From NCBI GenBank assembly GCA_028685295.1, contig JAQUEL010000007.1:1-41563 (forward strand): 41,563 nt of DNA, in the 5' to 3' direction. Made by a program: the position numbers and the translations under genes. Of the stretch, positions 1-9,092 are shown piece by piece. Under the pieces are notes generated by a model. It was not told where the DNA came from. It saw nothing but the letters and a program-made list of their open reading frames with translations, and ran no database searches. Source of the stretch: a bacterium (GTDB lineage Bacteria > UBP13 > UBA5359). Each line of letters begins with the position of its first letter. Within the stretch, counting starts at the first letter, position 1.

Positions 1-13
1 GGAGCTTTCGTTC

Positions 14-1429
14 TTATTTCTCGAGCCACTCGGTATGGAAGACACCCTCTTTAGCTATTCTGTTGTAGGTATGAGCGCCAAAGTAATCTCGTTGAGCCTG
101 AATCAGGTTGGCTGACAATCTGTCGCGTCTGTAGCTGTCATAATATGACAGAGCGGAGCTGAAGGCCGGGACGGGAATTCCCAGATTGGTAGCCGTGCTG
201 ATTACCAGGCGCCAGTTGGCCTGGGCTTTCTGGACAGCATCTTTAAAATATGGTGCCAACAATAGGTTAGCCAGGCCGGGTTCGACATCGAAGGCATCCT
301 TTATGTGCTGCAGAAATTGAGCTCGGATGATGCAGCCGCCTCTCCACATCAGCGCAATATCGCCAAAGTTGAGCTCCCAGCCCCATTCCTTGGCTGCTTC
401 ACGCATCATGGCGTAACCCTGAGCATAGGAGCAAATCTTGGAGGCATAAAGGGCCTGGCGGATAGCCTCTATAAAGGATTCCTTGTCGCCCTCATACTTC
501 CCATCAGGGCCACTGAGAACTTTGGAGGCTGCCACTCTCTCATCTTTGATGGCGGAGATGCAGCGAGCAAAGACGGCTTCAGCTATTGTGGGTGCCGCTA
601 TGCCCAGATCAAGGGCTGTCTGGCTGGTCCATTTTCCGGTGCCTTTCTGCCCGGCTGTATCCATGATAAGCTCTACCAGAGGCTGTCCTGTTTCCTGATC
701 CTTACGAGCAAAGATATCTCGCGTAATCTCTATAAGGTAACTATCGAGCTCACCCTTGTTCCACTCGGCAAAAACTTCATGCATTTCGTCGGCAGTCATA
801 TTTAAAGCATTCTTCATGATATAGTAAGCTTCGCAAATAAGCTGCATATCACCGTACTCTATGCCGTTATGTACCATCTTGACAAAATGCCCGGCTCCAT
901 CATTACCCACCCACTGGCAGCAGGGCGAACCATCGGACACCTTCGCGGATATCTTTTGAAAAATATCCTTGACATGCGGCCAGGCTGCCGGAGAGCCTCC
1001 GGGCATGATACTGGGGCCCTTCAGTGCACCCTCTTCACCACCGGATACGCCGGTGCCGATAAAGAGAAAGCCCTTCTCCTCTAATTCTTTTGTGCGACGT
1101 ATGGTATCCTTGAAGAATGAATTGCCGCCGTCGATAATGATATCGCCTTTATCCAGATAGGGGATTATCATATTAATGAAATCGTCAACCGGGGCGCCGG
1201 CCTTAACCATCAGCATTACCTTACGAGGCTTCTTTAGTGACGCCACCAGCTCCTGGACGGAATGAGTACCGATGATCTTCTTCCCCTTGGCATTGCCGGC
1301 TAGAAAAGCATCCACTTTCTGAAGAGTACGATTGTAAACGGCTACAGTATAGCCTTTGCTCTCCATGTTAAGAACAAGGTTCTCACCCATAACCGCCAAT
1401 CCTATTAATCCTATATCTGCTTTTGACAT
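14..1429 (-). CDS. gnd: 6-phosphogluconate dehydrogenase, decarboxylating
   Basis: Cytosolic enzyme of the oxidative pentose phosphate pathway: 6-phosphogluconate + NAD(P)+ gives ribulose 5-phosphate, CO2 and NAD(P)H. The 471-residue product has the usual length of the long (dimeric) Gnd family. The N-terminal Rossmann motif [12 protein letters not shown] is followed by the substrate-binding stretch with [11 protein letters not shown] and the catalytic region [13 protein letters not shown], and the C-terminal helical domain has the family signature around [16 protein letters not shown]. The ATG start is preceded by GGAGG at a good distance. It is the last gene of a minus-strand run after the LarA-like gene (73-bp gap, no terminator seen) and the SDR gene, which suggests a sugar-acid catabolic operon rather than an isolated housekeeping gene. 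Cofactor preference cannot be decided by eye. Family assignment is secure. Confidence 0.97.
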   Translation of the reverse strand: MSKADIGLIGLAVMGENLVLNMESKGYTVAVYNRTLQKVDAFLAGNAKGKKIIGTHSVQELVASLKKPRKVMLMVKAGAPVDDFINMIIPYLDKGDIIIDGGNSFFKDTIRRTKELEEKGFLFIGTGVSGGEEGALKGPSIMPGGSPAAWPHVKDIFQKISAKVSDGSPCCQWVGNDGAGHFVKMVHNGIEYGDMQLICEAYYIMKNALNMTADEMHEVFAEWNKGELDSYLIEITRDIFARKDQETGQPLVELIMDTAGQKGTGKWTSQTALDLGIAAPTIAEAVFARCISAIKDERVAASKVLSGPDGKYEGDKESFIEAIRQALYASKICSYAQGYAMMREAAKEWGWELNFGDIALMWRGGCIIRAQFLQHIKDAFDVEPGLANLLLAPYFKDAVQKAQANWRLVISTATNLGIPVPAFSSALSYYDSYRRDRLSANLIQAQRDYFGAHTYNRIAKEGVFHTEWLEK

Positions 1430-1502
1430 CTTTCTTCCTCCCGTTTTTAATCATTTTTGAGTTCGTTTGTATATTTAGGCTCCCTTACCGAATCCAAGGC
1501 TA

Positions 1503-2750
1503 TCATCTTAGCCTGTACAATACCTCTCCGGCCTGGGGAACATAAAGTATACCCTCATCCTCGCGACCGGTGTAATCCTCTACCCTGATGCCGGCCGGAT
1601 CCATATAGCCAAGATTGACCTTGCGGCAACGCTCCTCAGGTATACCGGTAGCCAGTATAACTTCCACTCTGGGTTTTTCTATGCCGTTCTCATATTTACC
1701 GACACCTCTAACATGAGTAGAGTGCGCCACCACGCCCCAGGGATAGGATTTAAACTCTTCCCATTGAGCGGTGTAATAATCGCGTGTATGGTAGCCTATC
1801 TCATCCAATATCTTGCCATGGGTATAAGATATCTCCGTTATATGAGGCGCATAGATGATAAGCTTGCCGCCATCGGCCACTACCGGCTCCAATTTATACA
1901 TACATTTTCCGCCTGTCCAGAGGTCGTCATACATAGCCGGAGCACAAGAGAGAACCGTATGGTAGGGCTTATCCTTATAAGTAATGTGCAGCTTGTCCGA
2001 AAGGTCGGCTGCTGCCGACCAGGCATCTTCCGGAGCACCGTAATATAGCCCGGCGGCATCGCTGCCCTTGACTACCAGACAGAAGGCACTACGCTGCACC
2101 GGTATATAGGAAACAGCTAGATCCACTACGGCACGTACCGGAGTATATTTTTTGCCGATAATCATGGGATTGGTGATCAGTGCGCCTAGCCAATGGAAGA
2201 AATCAATGATCTCCTGCCCGGCTATGCCGGGGAAGATATATTTATTGCCTCCGGAGAAGCCTACGACCTCATGAGGAAAGACCGGGCCGATGATCATCAG
2301 ATGATCATAATCCATTACCATCTTGTTGACGGCGATATTAACAGGCAGACTGAAAAGACCATCGCTGATTTCCTCAATCTTCCCGGGGGGAATAGTGCCT
2401 ACTGTTGTCAACGCCTCAGGGTCCTTCCAGAGGTGATTAAAGAACCGCGCCTTAGGATACTTCTCCTTATGTTCACCGGCGGTGATGCCCACCCGATGAT
2501 AAATCTGCTCCATGGCCATGGGCGGGTGCGTTCCCAGAGCTACCAGTATATCGAACGTAGCAGTCTTATCCGCCAGCAGCCCATAAAGAGCCTTAAACAT
2601 TACATCGATAGGCCCGGAACGCGTATGATCCGGTATCACCAGCAGCAATTTTTTCCCTTCCAGACGAGCCCCTTCCAGCGCCCTGGCGGCAATATCGATA
2701 ATTTCATTTTCGGTCAGAAAACGATCGGTATATCCTTCTCCTGTAATCAC
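1503..2750 (-). CDS. LarA-family nickel-pincer hydroxyacid racemase/epimerase
   Basis: The 415-residue protein belongs to the lactate racemase LarA (DUF2088) superfamily, whose members use a nickel-pincer nucleotide to racemise or epimerise 2-hydroxy acids by hydride transfer. Visible hallmarks are the DHTR motif (residues 41-44), GTHPPM (73-78), the segment PHEVVGFSGGNKYIFPG with H160 and K170 (K170 corresponds to the lysine that anchors the pincer in LarA) and H186, the likely nickel-ligand equivalent. The start is GTG with GGAG upstream. No larB/larC/larE cofactor-maturation genes are in the window, so they must lie elsewhere if the enzyme is active. It sits between a mannonate-oxidoreductase-like SDR and gnd, which favours a sugar acid such as gluconate/mannonate over lactate as substrate. 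D-gluconate 2-epimerase activity is reported in this superfamily, but the substrate here is inference. Confidence 0.88.
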   Translation of the reverse strand: MITGEGYTDRFLTENEIIDIAARALEGARLEGKKLLLVIPDHTRSGPIDVMFKALYGLLADKTATFDILVALGTHPPMAMEQIYHRVGITAGEHKEKYPKARFFNHLWKDPEALTTVGTIPPGKIEEISDGLFSLPVNIAVNKMVMDYDHLMIIGPVFPHEVVGFSGGNKYIFPGIAGQEIIDFFHWLGALITNPMIIGKKYTPVRAVVDLAVSYIPVQRSAFCLVVKGSDAAGLYYGAPEDAWSAAADLSDKLHITYKDKPYHTVLSCAPAMYDDLWTGGKCMYKLEPVVADGGKLIIYAPHITEISYTHGKILDEIGYHTRDYYTAQWEEFKSYPWGVVAHSTHVRGVGKYENGIEKPRVEVILATGIPEERCRKVNLGYMDPAGIRVEDYTGREDEGILYVPQAGEVLYRLR

Positions 2751-2793
2751 TTCTGTATCTCCTATTATTAGCCTGTTAGCCTATTAGTTATAT

Positions 2794-3657
2794 TCACACA
2801 CCGCTGAAAGCAGAAAACCCGCCATCAACCGGAACAACTATTCCGGTTACGAAGGCCGAAGCATCCGATACCAGCCATAACAGCGTTCCACTAAGATCCT
2901 CAGGCTCTCCAAAACGGCCCATAGGTGTATGGGCAATGATGGTATTGCCTCTGGCAGTCAGATCGCCGGTCTTTTCATCAGTAAGGAGGAACCTGTTCTG
3001 ATCTGTTAAAAAGAAGCCGGGGGCAATTGCATTGACACGTATGCCTACCGGCGCCATATGAGTAGCCAGCCATTGTGTGAAATTGGATATGGCTGCCTTG
3101 GCGGCAGAATAAGCGGGTATTTTGGTCAATGGGCGAAAAGCATTCATGGAAGAGATGTTAATTACCGTTCCATTCCCCTGCTCTGCCATTACTCGGCCGA
3201 ATATCTGGGTAGGTAACAATGTTCCCAGGAAGTTGAGGTTAAAAACAAACTGCACTCCCTGAGGATCGAGATCAAAGAAAGTTTTCAGCTCTTCGGCAAC
3301 CACCGTCAGGTCTTCCGGAAAGAGCCTCTCCTTGGAGGTTGTGGCTCGCGGATTGTTGCCGCCGGCGCCGTTGATCAGAACATCTATGCGCCCGAAGACC
3401 TTTATAACCTCATCGCAAGCCTGTTGCAGGCTATCGCGTTCCAGAACGTTGCATTCCAATCCTACGGCTCTGCCGCCATTTTCGCATATATGGGCAGCGG
3501 CCGCTTCAGCTGCGTCCTTTCTAAGATCGAGAACGGCGATTTTCATTCCCTGTGCAGCCAGGTCGCTTGCCATACGTTGGCACAGTACCCCGCCCCCACC
3601 GGTTACTACTGCTATCCGCCCTCTGACATCGAACATATTATAGCTGTCCTGACACAT
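2794..3657 (-). CDS. SDR oxidoreductase, D-mannonate oxidoreductase (fructuronate reductase)-like
   Basis: Short-chain dehydrogenase of 287 residues from the chosen start. It shows the Rossmann glycine motif TGGGGVL (19-25), NGAGG (96-100), and a Ser-Tyr-Lys active site: ISS at 168-170, Y183 and K187 in PAYSAAK. The insertion with ATTSKERLFPEDL and the pattern FDLDPQGVQFVFNLNFLGTLLPTQ in two adjoining parts resemble SDR-type fructuronate reductases/mannonate oxidoreductases of Thermotoga and Bacillus uronate operons, which interconvert D-fructuronate and D-mannonate. The start at 3657 was chosen because its ATG has an excellent GGAGAGGAG upstream; the frame is open 13 codons further (to 3696) but without such a site. 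The third conserved glycine of TGxxxGxG is replaced by Cys. It is first in the SDR-LarA-gnd run and has its own promoter. SDR fold secure, substrate moderate. Confidence 0.85.
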   Translation of the reverse strand: MCQDSYNMFDVRGRIAVVTGGGGVLCQRMASDLAAQGMKIAVLDLRKDAAEAAAAHICENGGRAVGLECNVLERDSLQQACDEVIKVFGRIDVLINGAGGNNPRATTSKERLFPEDLTVVAEELKTFFDLDPQGVQFVFNLNFLGTLLPTQIFGRVMAEQGNGTVINISSMNAFRPLTKIPAYSAAKAAISNFTQWLATHMAPVGIRVNAIAPGFFLTDQNRFLLTDEKTGDLTARGNTIIAHTPMGRFGEPEDLSGTLLWLVSDASAFVTGIVVPVDGGFSAFSGV

Positions 3658-3711
3658 AATTCTGCTCCTCTCCTTTATACTCCTCTTCTTGCTCAAGTAA
3701 CTGCCTGCCTA

Positions 3712-3741
3712 ATTATACTACGTTACAGGAACTTTTGTAAA
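3712..3741 (-). promoter_or_regulatory. Sigma-70-type promoter of the SDR-LarA-gnd operon
   Basis: On the minus strand TTTACA (-35) is followed after 18 nt by a perfect TATAAT (-10), about 55 nt upstream of the SDR start. An 8-bp direct repeat, CAGGAACT on the plus strand, occurs at 3726-3733 inside the spacer and again at 3763-3770, 37 bp apart. This may be an operator pair, but no regulator is assigned. Confidence 0.6.
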
Positions 3742-3749
3742 CGACTTTA

Positions 3750-3770
3750 AAAAGATCCTGTGCAGGAACT
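3750..3770 (-). terminator. Weak terminator-like hairpin after the beta-CASP nuclease gene
   Basis: Read on the minus strand, TCCTGCACAGGA can form a 4-bp stem with a GCAC loop and is followed closely by TTTTT. It lies between the nuclease stop and the SDR promoter, which is where a terminator is expected, but the stem is short. Confidence 0.3.
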
Positions 3771-3801
3771 AGGCATCCCGCTTTACCCGGCAAGAGTATC
3801 T

Positions 3802-5193
3802 TCAAAGCTCAAAGGTATCGCCCGGCAAGGGAACGGCAACATCATGCAGACCATTATCAGTAAGGCTATCGGATAACCCTTGCAGTGCATCGGGATCGCC
3901 ATGCACCAAAAATATCCGGCCTAAGGAGGGACCGATGCGCGCAGCAAAACCTAACAGGTCGTTTCTGTCGGCATGGGCGCTAAGCTCTTGCATAACGGAT
4001 ATCCTGGCTTTCACGGTATGCACTTCTCCAAGAATGGGAACTTGCTTCTCTCCATCAATTAGACGCTTTGCCAGAGTGTTCTCTGCCGCAAAACCGGTAA
4101 TAAGCACCAGATTATTAGGGTTGCCTATACCATGACGCAGATGGTGAAGTATCCTGCCGCCTTCACACATTCCCGAAGAAGCAATCACTATACATGGCTT
4201 ACGATATCCATTCAGCACTTTGGATTCGGCTACGCTCTTGATATAGGTAAGGGAACCGAAGCCGAACGGCTTTTCATTGGAAGAAGCGATAAACCGTCGA
4301 GCCTCTTCACTATAGTACTCCGGGTATTCGGAAAATATAGCGGTGATATTCATAGCCAAAGGACTGTCCACAAATATCGGTATGTGGGGTATTCCGCCCT
4401 CGTTATACAGGCGGTGGAGGATATAGATAAGGGTCTGTGTCCTCCCTACGGCAAAGGCAGGCACTATTATACGACCGCCATTACGATATATTTCTTCAAT
4501 ATGCCGCCGCAGTATCTCCTTGCTCTTCTCTATGGGCTTATGAAGCCTGGAACCGTAAGTGCTTTCCAGAATAAGGTAATTGACATTCTTTACCTGGTAC
4601 GGGTCGCGTAAGATGAACATGCGAGGACGTCCCAGATCACCGCTAAAGCAGAGAGATTTATTTCTTCCATCTTCCTCAATATCACAGACAATAGCAGCCG
4701 ATCCCAATATATGCCCGGCATCGCGAAAAACGGCCGTCATTCCGGGCGCTGGGTAGAATTTACGATCGTAATCCACGCCGACAAATCTATCAAGACATTC
4801 CGCCACGTCATCGGTATCATAAAGTGGCTTGACCTCCGGACTGCCTACAGGAAGATGAGCATTCAAATATCGGGCGTCTTCCATCTGTACGCGCGCACTG
4901 TCGAAGAGAATAGCTATTGCCAGGTCCCTGGTAGCATGGGTGCAGAAAACCTTGCCGGTAAAACCGGCCTTGACCAGTGAGGGTATATTACCGCAATGGT
5001 CCAGGTGGGCATGTGACAGTAATAAGCAATCTATCCGGCGAGAATCAAAGGGGAAGCTGCTGTTACGCTCCCGGGCCTCCTGCCGCCGTCCCTGGTAAAG
5101 GCCGCAATCCAACAGTACTTTTTTATCGTTGAATGATAAGAGATGCATGGAGCCGGTAACCGTCTGAGCGGCACCGTGGAATTGAAGCTGCAT
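3802..5193 (-). CDS. MBL-fold beta-CASP ribonuclease (RNA-metabolising metallo-beta-lactamase)
   Basis: Cytosolic zinc-dependent hydrolase of the CPSF/YsiF-like beta-CASP group, expected to cut RNA as an endo- and/or exonuclease. The 463-residue protein has the metal motif HAHLDH at 61-66, a later GDLGRP metal aspartate, ESTYGSR and VPAFAVGRTQ at the start of the beta-CASP insert, SSGMCEGGRILHHL, the ELSAHADR histidine motif and a C-terminal VHGD typical of the RMMBL segment. Length matches the family. The ATG has AGAGGGGA just upstream. A possible promoter (TTGCCA, 19 nt, TATAAT) lies about 30-60 nt upstream, with a non-optimal spacer. It is unlinked in function to the downstream sugar-acid genes, which have their own promoter. 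It could be an archaeal-type KH-less homologue; the exact RNA target is unknown. Confidence 0.9.
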   Translation of the reverse strand: MQLQFHGAAQTVTGSMHLLSFNDKKVLLDCGLYQGRRQEARERNSSFPFDSRRIDCLLLSHAHLDHCGNIPSLVKAGFTGKVFCTHATRDLAIAILFDSARVQMEDARYLNAHLPVGSPEVKPLYDTDDVAECLDRFVGVDYDRKFYPAPGMTAVFRDAGHILGSAAIVCDIEEDGRNKSLCFSGDLGRPRMFILRDPYQVKNVNYLILESTYGSRLHKPIEKSKEILRRHIEEIYRNGGRIIVPAFAVGRTQTLIYILHRLYNEGGIPHIPIFVDSPLAMNITAIFSEYPEYYSEEARRFIASSNEKPFGFGSLTYIKSVAESKVLNGYRKPCIVIASSGMCEGGRILHHLRHGIGNPNNLVLITGFAAENTLAKRLIDGEKQVPILGEVHTVKARISVMQELSAHADRNDLLGFAARIGPSLGRIFLVHGDPDALQGLSDSLTDNGLHDVAVPLPGDTFEL

Positions 5194-5346
5194 AGATCCC
5201 CTCTGCCTAAATTAATCAAAGGTTCAATTATAGTCTTATTATATCACGTCATGGCAAAAATAGAGATCTAAGGACTATCTGCATGCATATCCGAGCCTGT
5301 TGTGCGACATTGGGCTTCAGGAGGCAGAAGGGAAGAGAGGGCCGTT

Positions 5347-8300
5347 TTAAAGCGAAATATTCTTAATTGGAATCTTAAACAGCCCAAAATCAGCCACCAT
5401 ATTCCTGGGTTCCAGCCTGGGCGCTTCCAGCGTGCCGGAAATTTCAAGCGTTCCCTTTACGGGAGCGGATATCTTTGAAAGAATGATCTCGACGCCATGG
5501 CCCATGGTGCCTTTGATATTGAGCTCGGGACGGAAGAAGCTCTTATCCGCACTATTCAGACCGGCCAAAGACACTCGGCTGTTATTGATGCCGATACTGC
5601 CTTCAATCAGCGGTTCTGCTACCGGACCGGAGATAAGCAATTCAGAATCCACTAACCCATTAAAGTAGGGTGAATAATTGATACGAGCATTATTGGAACC
5701 CACTGCCAACTTCAAGAAAGCGGGTTTGATGCCATCCAATTCCACATCACCGCTTATATTAAAGGTACCCTTATCCATCATGCCTTCCAACCCGGCTATT
5801 TCAAGTTGATTGCCACTCAGATGAAGCTGTCCGTTCACACCCGCCAGAGGAGTTTTTAGAGAACCGAAATAGCCTCCGGCATCCGCCAGACAAATATCTC
5901 CGGTAATATCGGGAGCGGATACCTTTCCATCGATACAAATATCAGCCGCAAAAGCACCCGAAATATTTTTAAAATAGGGAGCGGACAGACCGGCCAGGCT
6001 CTCCAAACGTCCATCCGTCAGTGCCAAACGCCCATGCAGCTTATCCAACTGCCAATTCTGCAATGTTATATTGCCGCCACCGCTGAAGTTACCGATGATA
6101 TAAGAAGCAATGGATGAACCGCCACCGAAGTGCCCTATCTTTCCTCTCAGGTCCGCTATAGCAATTTTATCCCTGTCGGCTGTAAAATTACAGATCAAAG
6201 CACTGATATCAAGCCCCTGTAAATTCAGATATCCTTCAGGGAGAGCAATATTACCGGATAAAACGGGATTCTCGACACTGCCGCTCAGGCTTCCATGGAT
6301 TTTCAGCGGCCCTGAGAAATCGGCTAAACGTTTCCAGCCCCAGGCTGTCATATCCGCAAGCGACGCATTTATCTTTCCGGCAACAGGACCGCCAAAGCTT
6401 ATTCGGCCGTTCTTAACCGCCACCGGCACGCTTATTTCGGTTGCGGTTAAATCCCCGGCAGCCTGCTTTACAAGCAGGCTGGGGATTCTTAATCGGCCTT
6501 CGCTATATATTAAATCGGCTTCGAGTTTATCCAGCGGTACATTATGATATGTCAATTCCCGACCGCTGACAACGGCGCGCAGAACAGGTTGAGAGCTCTC
6601 TTCCGAAGAAGAGAGCTGGGAAAATGCCAGGTGTAAAGAGTTGCGCTCGCAAATTTCCGAAGAAGAGGTCTGAGGGAATGCCAGGTATAAAGTGTTGACC
6701 CCGTAAACGGCTTCGCTGAAGTTAAAACGGGCTGCGAGCTTCATTCCCCCCTGAGATGAGGGACCTTCTATCTCGGCCTTCATATCGGCTTTGATACCCT
6801 TGAATTGCGGCGGCAATATTCCGCCGGGCTTGAGATCGCTGCCGTGAAGAGAGATATTGAAGCGACCCTTATGTATGATAGCCTTTGCCTCAAGCGTTCC
6901 AAACTCGGTGCCGAACTTCATCTCTTGCAGGTTGATACCATTGCCGTTGGAACTGAAACGACCGGTAACGGATTTATAACCGAATCCTTTTATATTTCCT
7001 GAACCACCTAAGAATTTACCTTGCAGTAAATAATCTTCATGCCCGGACCGACCTTGAAAATCCAAAGATACTCTGCCTATACCGGCCAGACCGGCCTGTG
7101 CCAGAGCCGGTATACGTCCGGCCTCCAGATTATCCACCTGACCGGCATAAAGAAGCCGACCGTTTTTGCCCGTCAAACGGCCGCTAATAGGTGCGTCAAG
7201 ATAGCATGCTTCACCTGAAAGAAGGTATCTGCCTCCATTTAAGCATACAAATTCAGCCTTGACATCTTGTAAGCGCTCTTTATTATAACTGATACCATCG
7301 CTTTGAATTGAGCCGAAGAGGCGCGGTGAGGATAATGAACCCGACACCCGAATACCGACCGTGCCCCGGCCCTTTATACCAGGCAAATCACCCTGCATTA
7401 CTGTGGCTGCCAATCGAGCTAAGTTTGTCTGGTCGGCATCGATTTTCAGATTAAGCTTACGTGCGTGCCTGTAATCTTCGATATTGCCGGAAAGATAGGC
7501 CGTTTCACCAAGCCATTGCAAGGCTGTCCGAGGCAGATAGATATTTTTATCATCCAGGCGCAGTTTCGCCTGGCGTACTATAATTTCTGCAGCATCTTTA
7601 TAAGGTACTATACGCGCATCGGACAAATTAACAGAAGCGTTATTCAATATCCATGCATTGGATTTATGTTCTGCATTTATATACCCGCTAAGGCTGCCGG
7701 AGATTATATCTGCAGAGGTAAAGCGAGAGAGCATCCGACGCCATATGTCGGTCTGCAATTCCTCAAACTGCATTTGCAAACGTCCGCCCGCTGTACCGTA
7801 ACCGCCTTTTAAAACCATTCTGTTCCTATTATTCCTATCGGCACCTAGCACCCCTGCAGTTACATTGAAAGAGAGGTCTTTTTTGTTCAAATTCAGAATG
7901 CCGTTATCCAGATTGACGGTCATACGATCAGGTAAGATGCTATCTCTTCCAGCTGCATCAACCGCCAAAGTTCCGTTATGGAGCGTTATCTCCATATCCG
8001 GCCATCTTCCACCGCAGCCGGAGCCTGATACCGGCAAAGGAATATTCCATCCGCCATCGGAAACCTGAGCCAGCCTGACCTGCGGCTGCCTGATATGCAA
8101 CCCTTTTATGATATCCACAGGTTTACCGCCCGAAAGGAGATATCTCAGCAAATTGAGCGTCACATCAACTTCATCGCTCTGTAGAAAGGGTTCCGTGCCG
8201 GATTCTGCATTACGTCCGGCTATGGCCACATTTTCCAGTTGGATGGAAAAAGGCCCTCTAAAATGAACATCGCCAATGAAAACGGCCGTATCCAGGCTGC

Positions 8301-8427
8301 GGGAAAGCTCAGAAACAACCGCCTGCTTGATAAGTGCTGGAAAGCTTCTGCTTTTCATCCAGATTGAACAGATGCCCATAAAGATAATCGTGATTGCGAT
8401 TATGGCTGCAATTATGGCTCTTCTCAA
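5347..8427 (-). CDS. TamB/AsmA-like envelope protein
   Basis: Large (1026 aa) inner-membrane-anchored periplasmic protein of the AsmA/TamB (DUF490) superfamily, whose members bridge inner and outer membranes and are implicated in phospholipid transport or outer-membrane protein assembly. Residues about 5-25 form one hydrophobic anchor; the rest is a long repetitive beta-strand pattern with motifs such as SGSLSGYI, ISGDVEL and ISGTLEAP typical of the beta-taco groove. A degenerate 18-residue internal duplication (LYLAFPQTSSSE / LHLAFSQLSSSE) is present near residues 580-610. The end at ISL is short compared with classical TamB, so the terminal DUF490 domain may be reduced. The start is TTG with GGTGA upstream; a good promoter lies 60 nt upstream. 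Its presence is the strongest sign that the organism is diderm. Distinguishing TamB from a YhdP/AsmA relative needs profile comparison. Confidence 0.8.
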   Translation of the reverse strand: MRRAIIAAIIAITIIFMGICSIWMKSRSFPALIKQAVVSELSRSLDTAVFIGDVHFRGPFSIQLENVAIAGRNAESGTEPFLQSDEVDVTLNLLRYLLSGGKPVDIIKGLHIRQPQVRLAQVSDGGWNIPLPVSGSGCGGRWPDMEITLHNGTLAVDAAGRDSILPDRMTVNLDNGILNLNKKDLSFNVTAGVLGADRNNRNRMVLKGGYGTAGGRLQMQFEELQTDIWRRMLSRFTSADIISGSLSGYINAEHKSNAWILNNASVNLSDARIVPYKDAAEIIVRQAKLRLDDKNIYLPRTALQWLGETAYLSGNIEDYRHARKLNLKIDADQTNLARLAATVMQGDLPGIKGRGTVGIRVSGSLSSPRLFGSIQSDGISYNKERLQDVKAEFVCLNGGRYLLSGEACYLDAPISGRLTGKNGRLLYAGQVDNLEAGRIPALAQAGLAGIGRVSLDFQGRSGHEDYLLQGKFLGGSGNIKGFGYKSVTGRFSSNGNGINLQEMKFGTEFGTLEAKAIIHKGRFNISLHGSDLKPGGILPPQFKGIKADMKAEIEGPSSQGGMKLAARFNFSEAVYGVNTLYLAFPQTSSSEICERNSLHLAFSQLSSSEESSQPVLRAVVSGRELTYHNVPLDKLEADLIYSEGRLRIPSLLVKQAAGDLTATEISVPVAVKNGRISFGGPVAGKINASLADMTAWGWKRLADFSGPLKIHGSLSGSVENPVLSGNIALPEGYLNLQGLDISALICNFTADRDKIAIADLRGKIGHFGGGSSIASYIIGNFSGGGNITLQNWQLDKLHGRLALTDGRLESLAGLSAPYFKNISGAFAADICIDGKVSAPDITGDICLADAGGYFGSLKTPLAGVNGQLHLSGNQLEIAGLEGMMDKGTFNISGDVELDGIKPAFLKLAVGSNNARINYSPYFNGLVDSELLISGPVAEPLIEGSIGINNSRVSLAGLNSADKSFFRPELNIKGTMGHGVEIILSKISAPVKGTLEISGTLEAPRLEPRNMVADFGLFKIPIKNISL
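6601..6708. repeat. In-frame 54-bp tandem duplication inside the TamB-like gene
   Basis: Two adjacent 54-bp units (6601-6654 and 6655-6708) start with the same 13 bases, TTCCGAAGAAGAG, and agree at about 42 of 54 positions. The period is 18 codons, so the reading frame is kept and a serine/glutamate-rich loop is duplicated between beta strands. The divergence indicates an old event. Confidence 0.75.
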
Positions 8428-8486
8428 AAAATCACCGATACTGTTGTATATATTTAGGATTATTATATTAACATACCTATACAGTT

Positions 8487-8515
8487 ATTATATTACACAG
8501 CTTAGACGAGATCAA
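8487..8515 (-). promoter_or_regulatory. Sigma-70-type promoter of the TamB-like gene
   Basis: On the minus strand TTGATC (-35), a 17-nt spacer and a perfect TATAAT (-10) lie in the AT-rich gap after the BON gene, about 60 nt upstream of the TTG start at 8427. Confidence 0.55.
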
Positions 8516-8540
8516 ATCGTTAAGAGTTCCGGTCAAATAT

Positions 8541-9044
8541 TCACCAATTCAAATTATTTATTACCTCCCTTACGCCCTCAATTGCGCCGGCTATTTCCTC
8601 TGCCTCCCCGGCCTCTTCAAGGCTGCCTACCTTTCCATTAAGGAATACTATGCCGTGATTGCTGGATATGCTTATATTATCCATAGTGATCTGATCGCTA
8701 TGAGCCAGTTCATATTTGACCATCTTTTCCAGGTAGTCATCGGGAGTAACCTCTTTTCTAAAAGCAGGATCCGTCATATCGGATTCATCCTGCAGCTCAC
8801 GCTCGGCAGGTGGGCTGTACGGATCTTCCAGAGGGGGAAAATACGGTCTGGCATCATTGATGGACATATCAGGGTCATCTGCTTCATAACCTGCATTCTC
8901 GGTACCTAATATCTCCAGCATCTGGCGCGCCTCATCGGTAGAGAGAGCCTGCAGTTCATTCACCTCGATAGTGCTGTCCGGTCGGCCTACATTCTCTTTC
9001 CTCTTCTTTTGCTTATTCTTGTTATAGCCATTATTTTCAGCCAT
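8541..9044 (-). CDS. BON-domain protein
   Basis: 167-residue protein from the chosen ATG at 9044, which is preceded by AAGGAGG at ideal distance; the frame also runs back to a TTG at 9092 without a good site. The N-terminal part is charged and low-complexity (Asn/Lys, then acidic and Pro-rich), apparently flexible and without a signal peptide. The last ~55 residues (YLEKMVKYELAHS through GVREVINNLNW) are a BON domain, a small alpha/beta fold usually binding lipids or hydrophobic ligands, with the typical GIVFLNGKVGS strand-glycine pattern. It is the last gene of the kinase-activator-sigma-54 operon (48-bp gap after rpoN). A BON domain in such an operon is unusual; a cytosolic adaptor or stress role is only a guess. 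Confidence 0.8.
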   Translation of the reverse strand: MAENNGYNKNKQKKRKENVGRPDSTIEVNELQALSTDEARQMLEILGTENAGYEADDPDMSINDARPYFPPLEDPYSPPAERELQDESDMTDPAFRKEVTPDDYLEKMVKYELAHSDQITMDNISISSNHGIVFLNGKVGSLEEAGEAEEIAGAIEGVREVINNLNW

Positions 9045-9092
9045 CGGTTTGGCCCTCCTTGCTCTTTCTTTACCCAGCTCTATGCTTCTCAA

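Noticed and set aside
305-805. 166-codon plus-strand open frame opposite gnd
   Set aside because: It is antisense to a secure conserved gene and has no recognisable domain.
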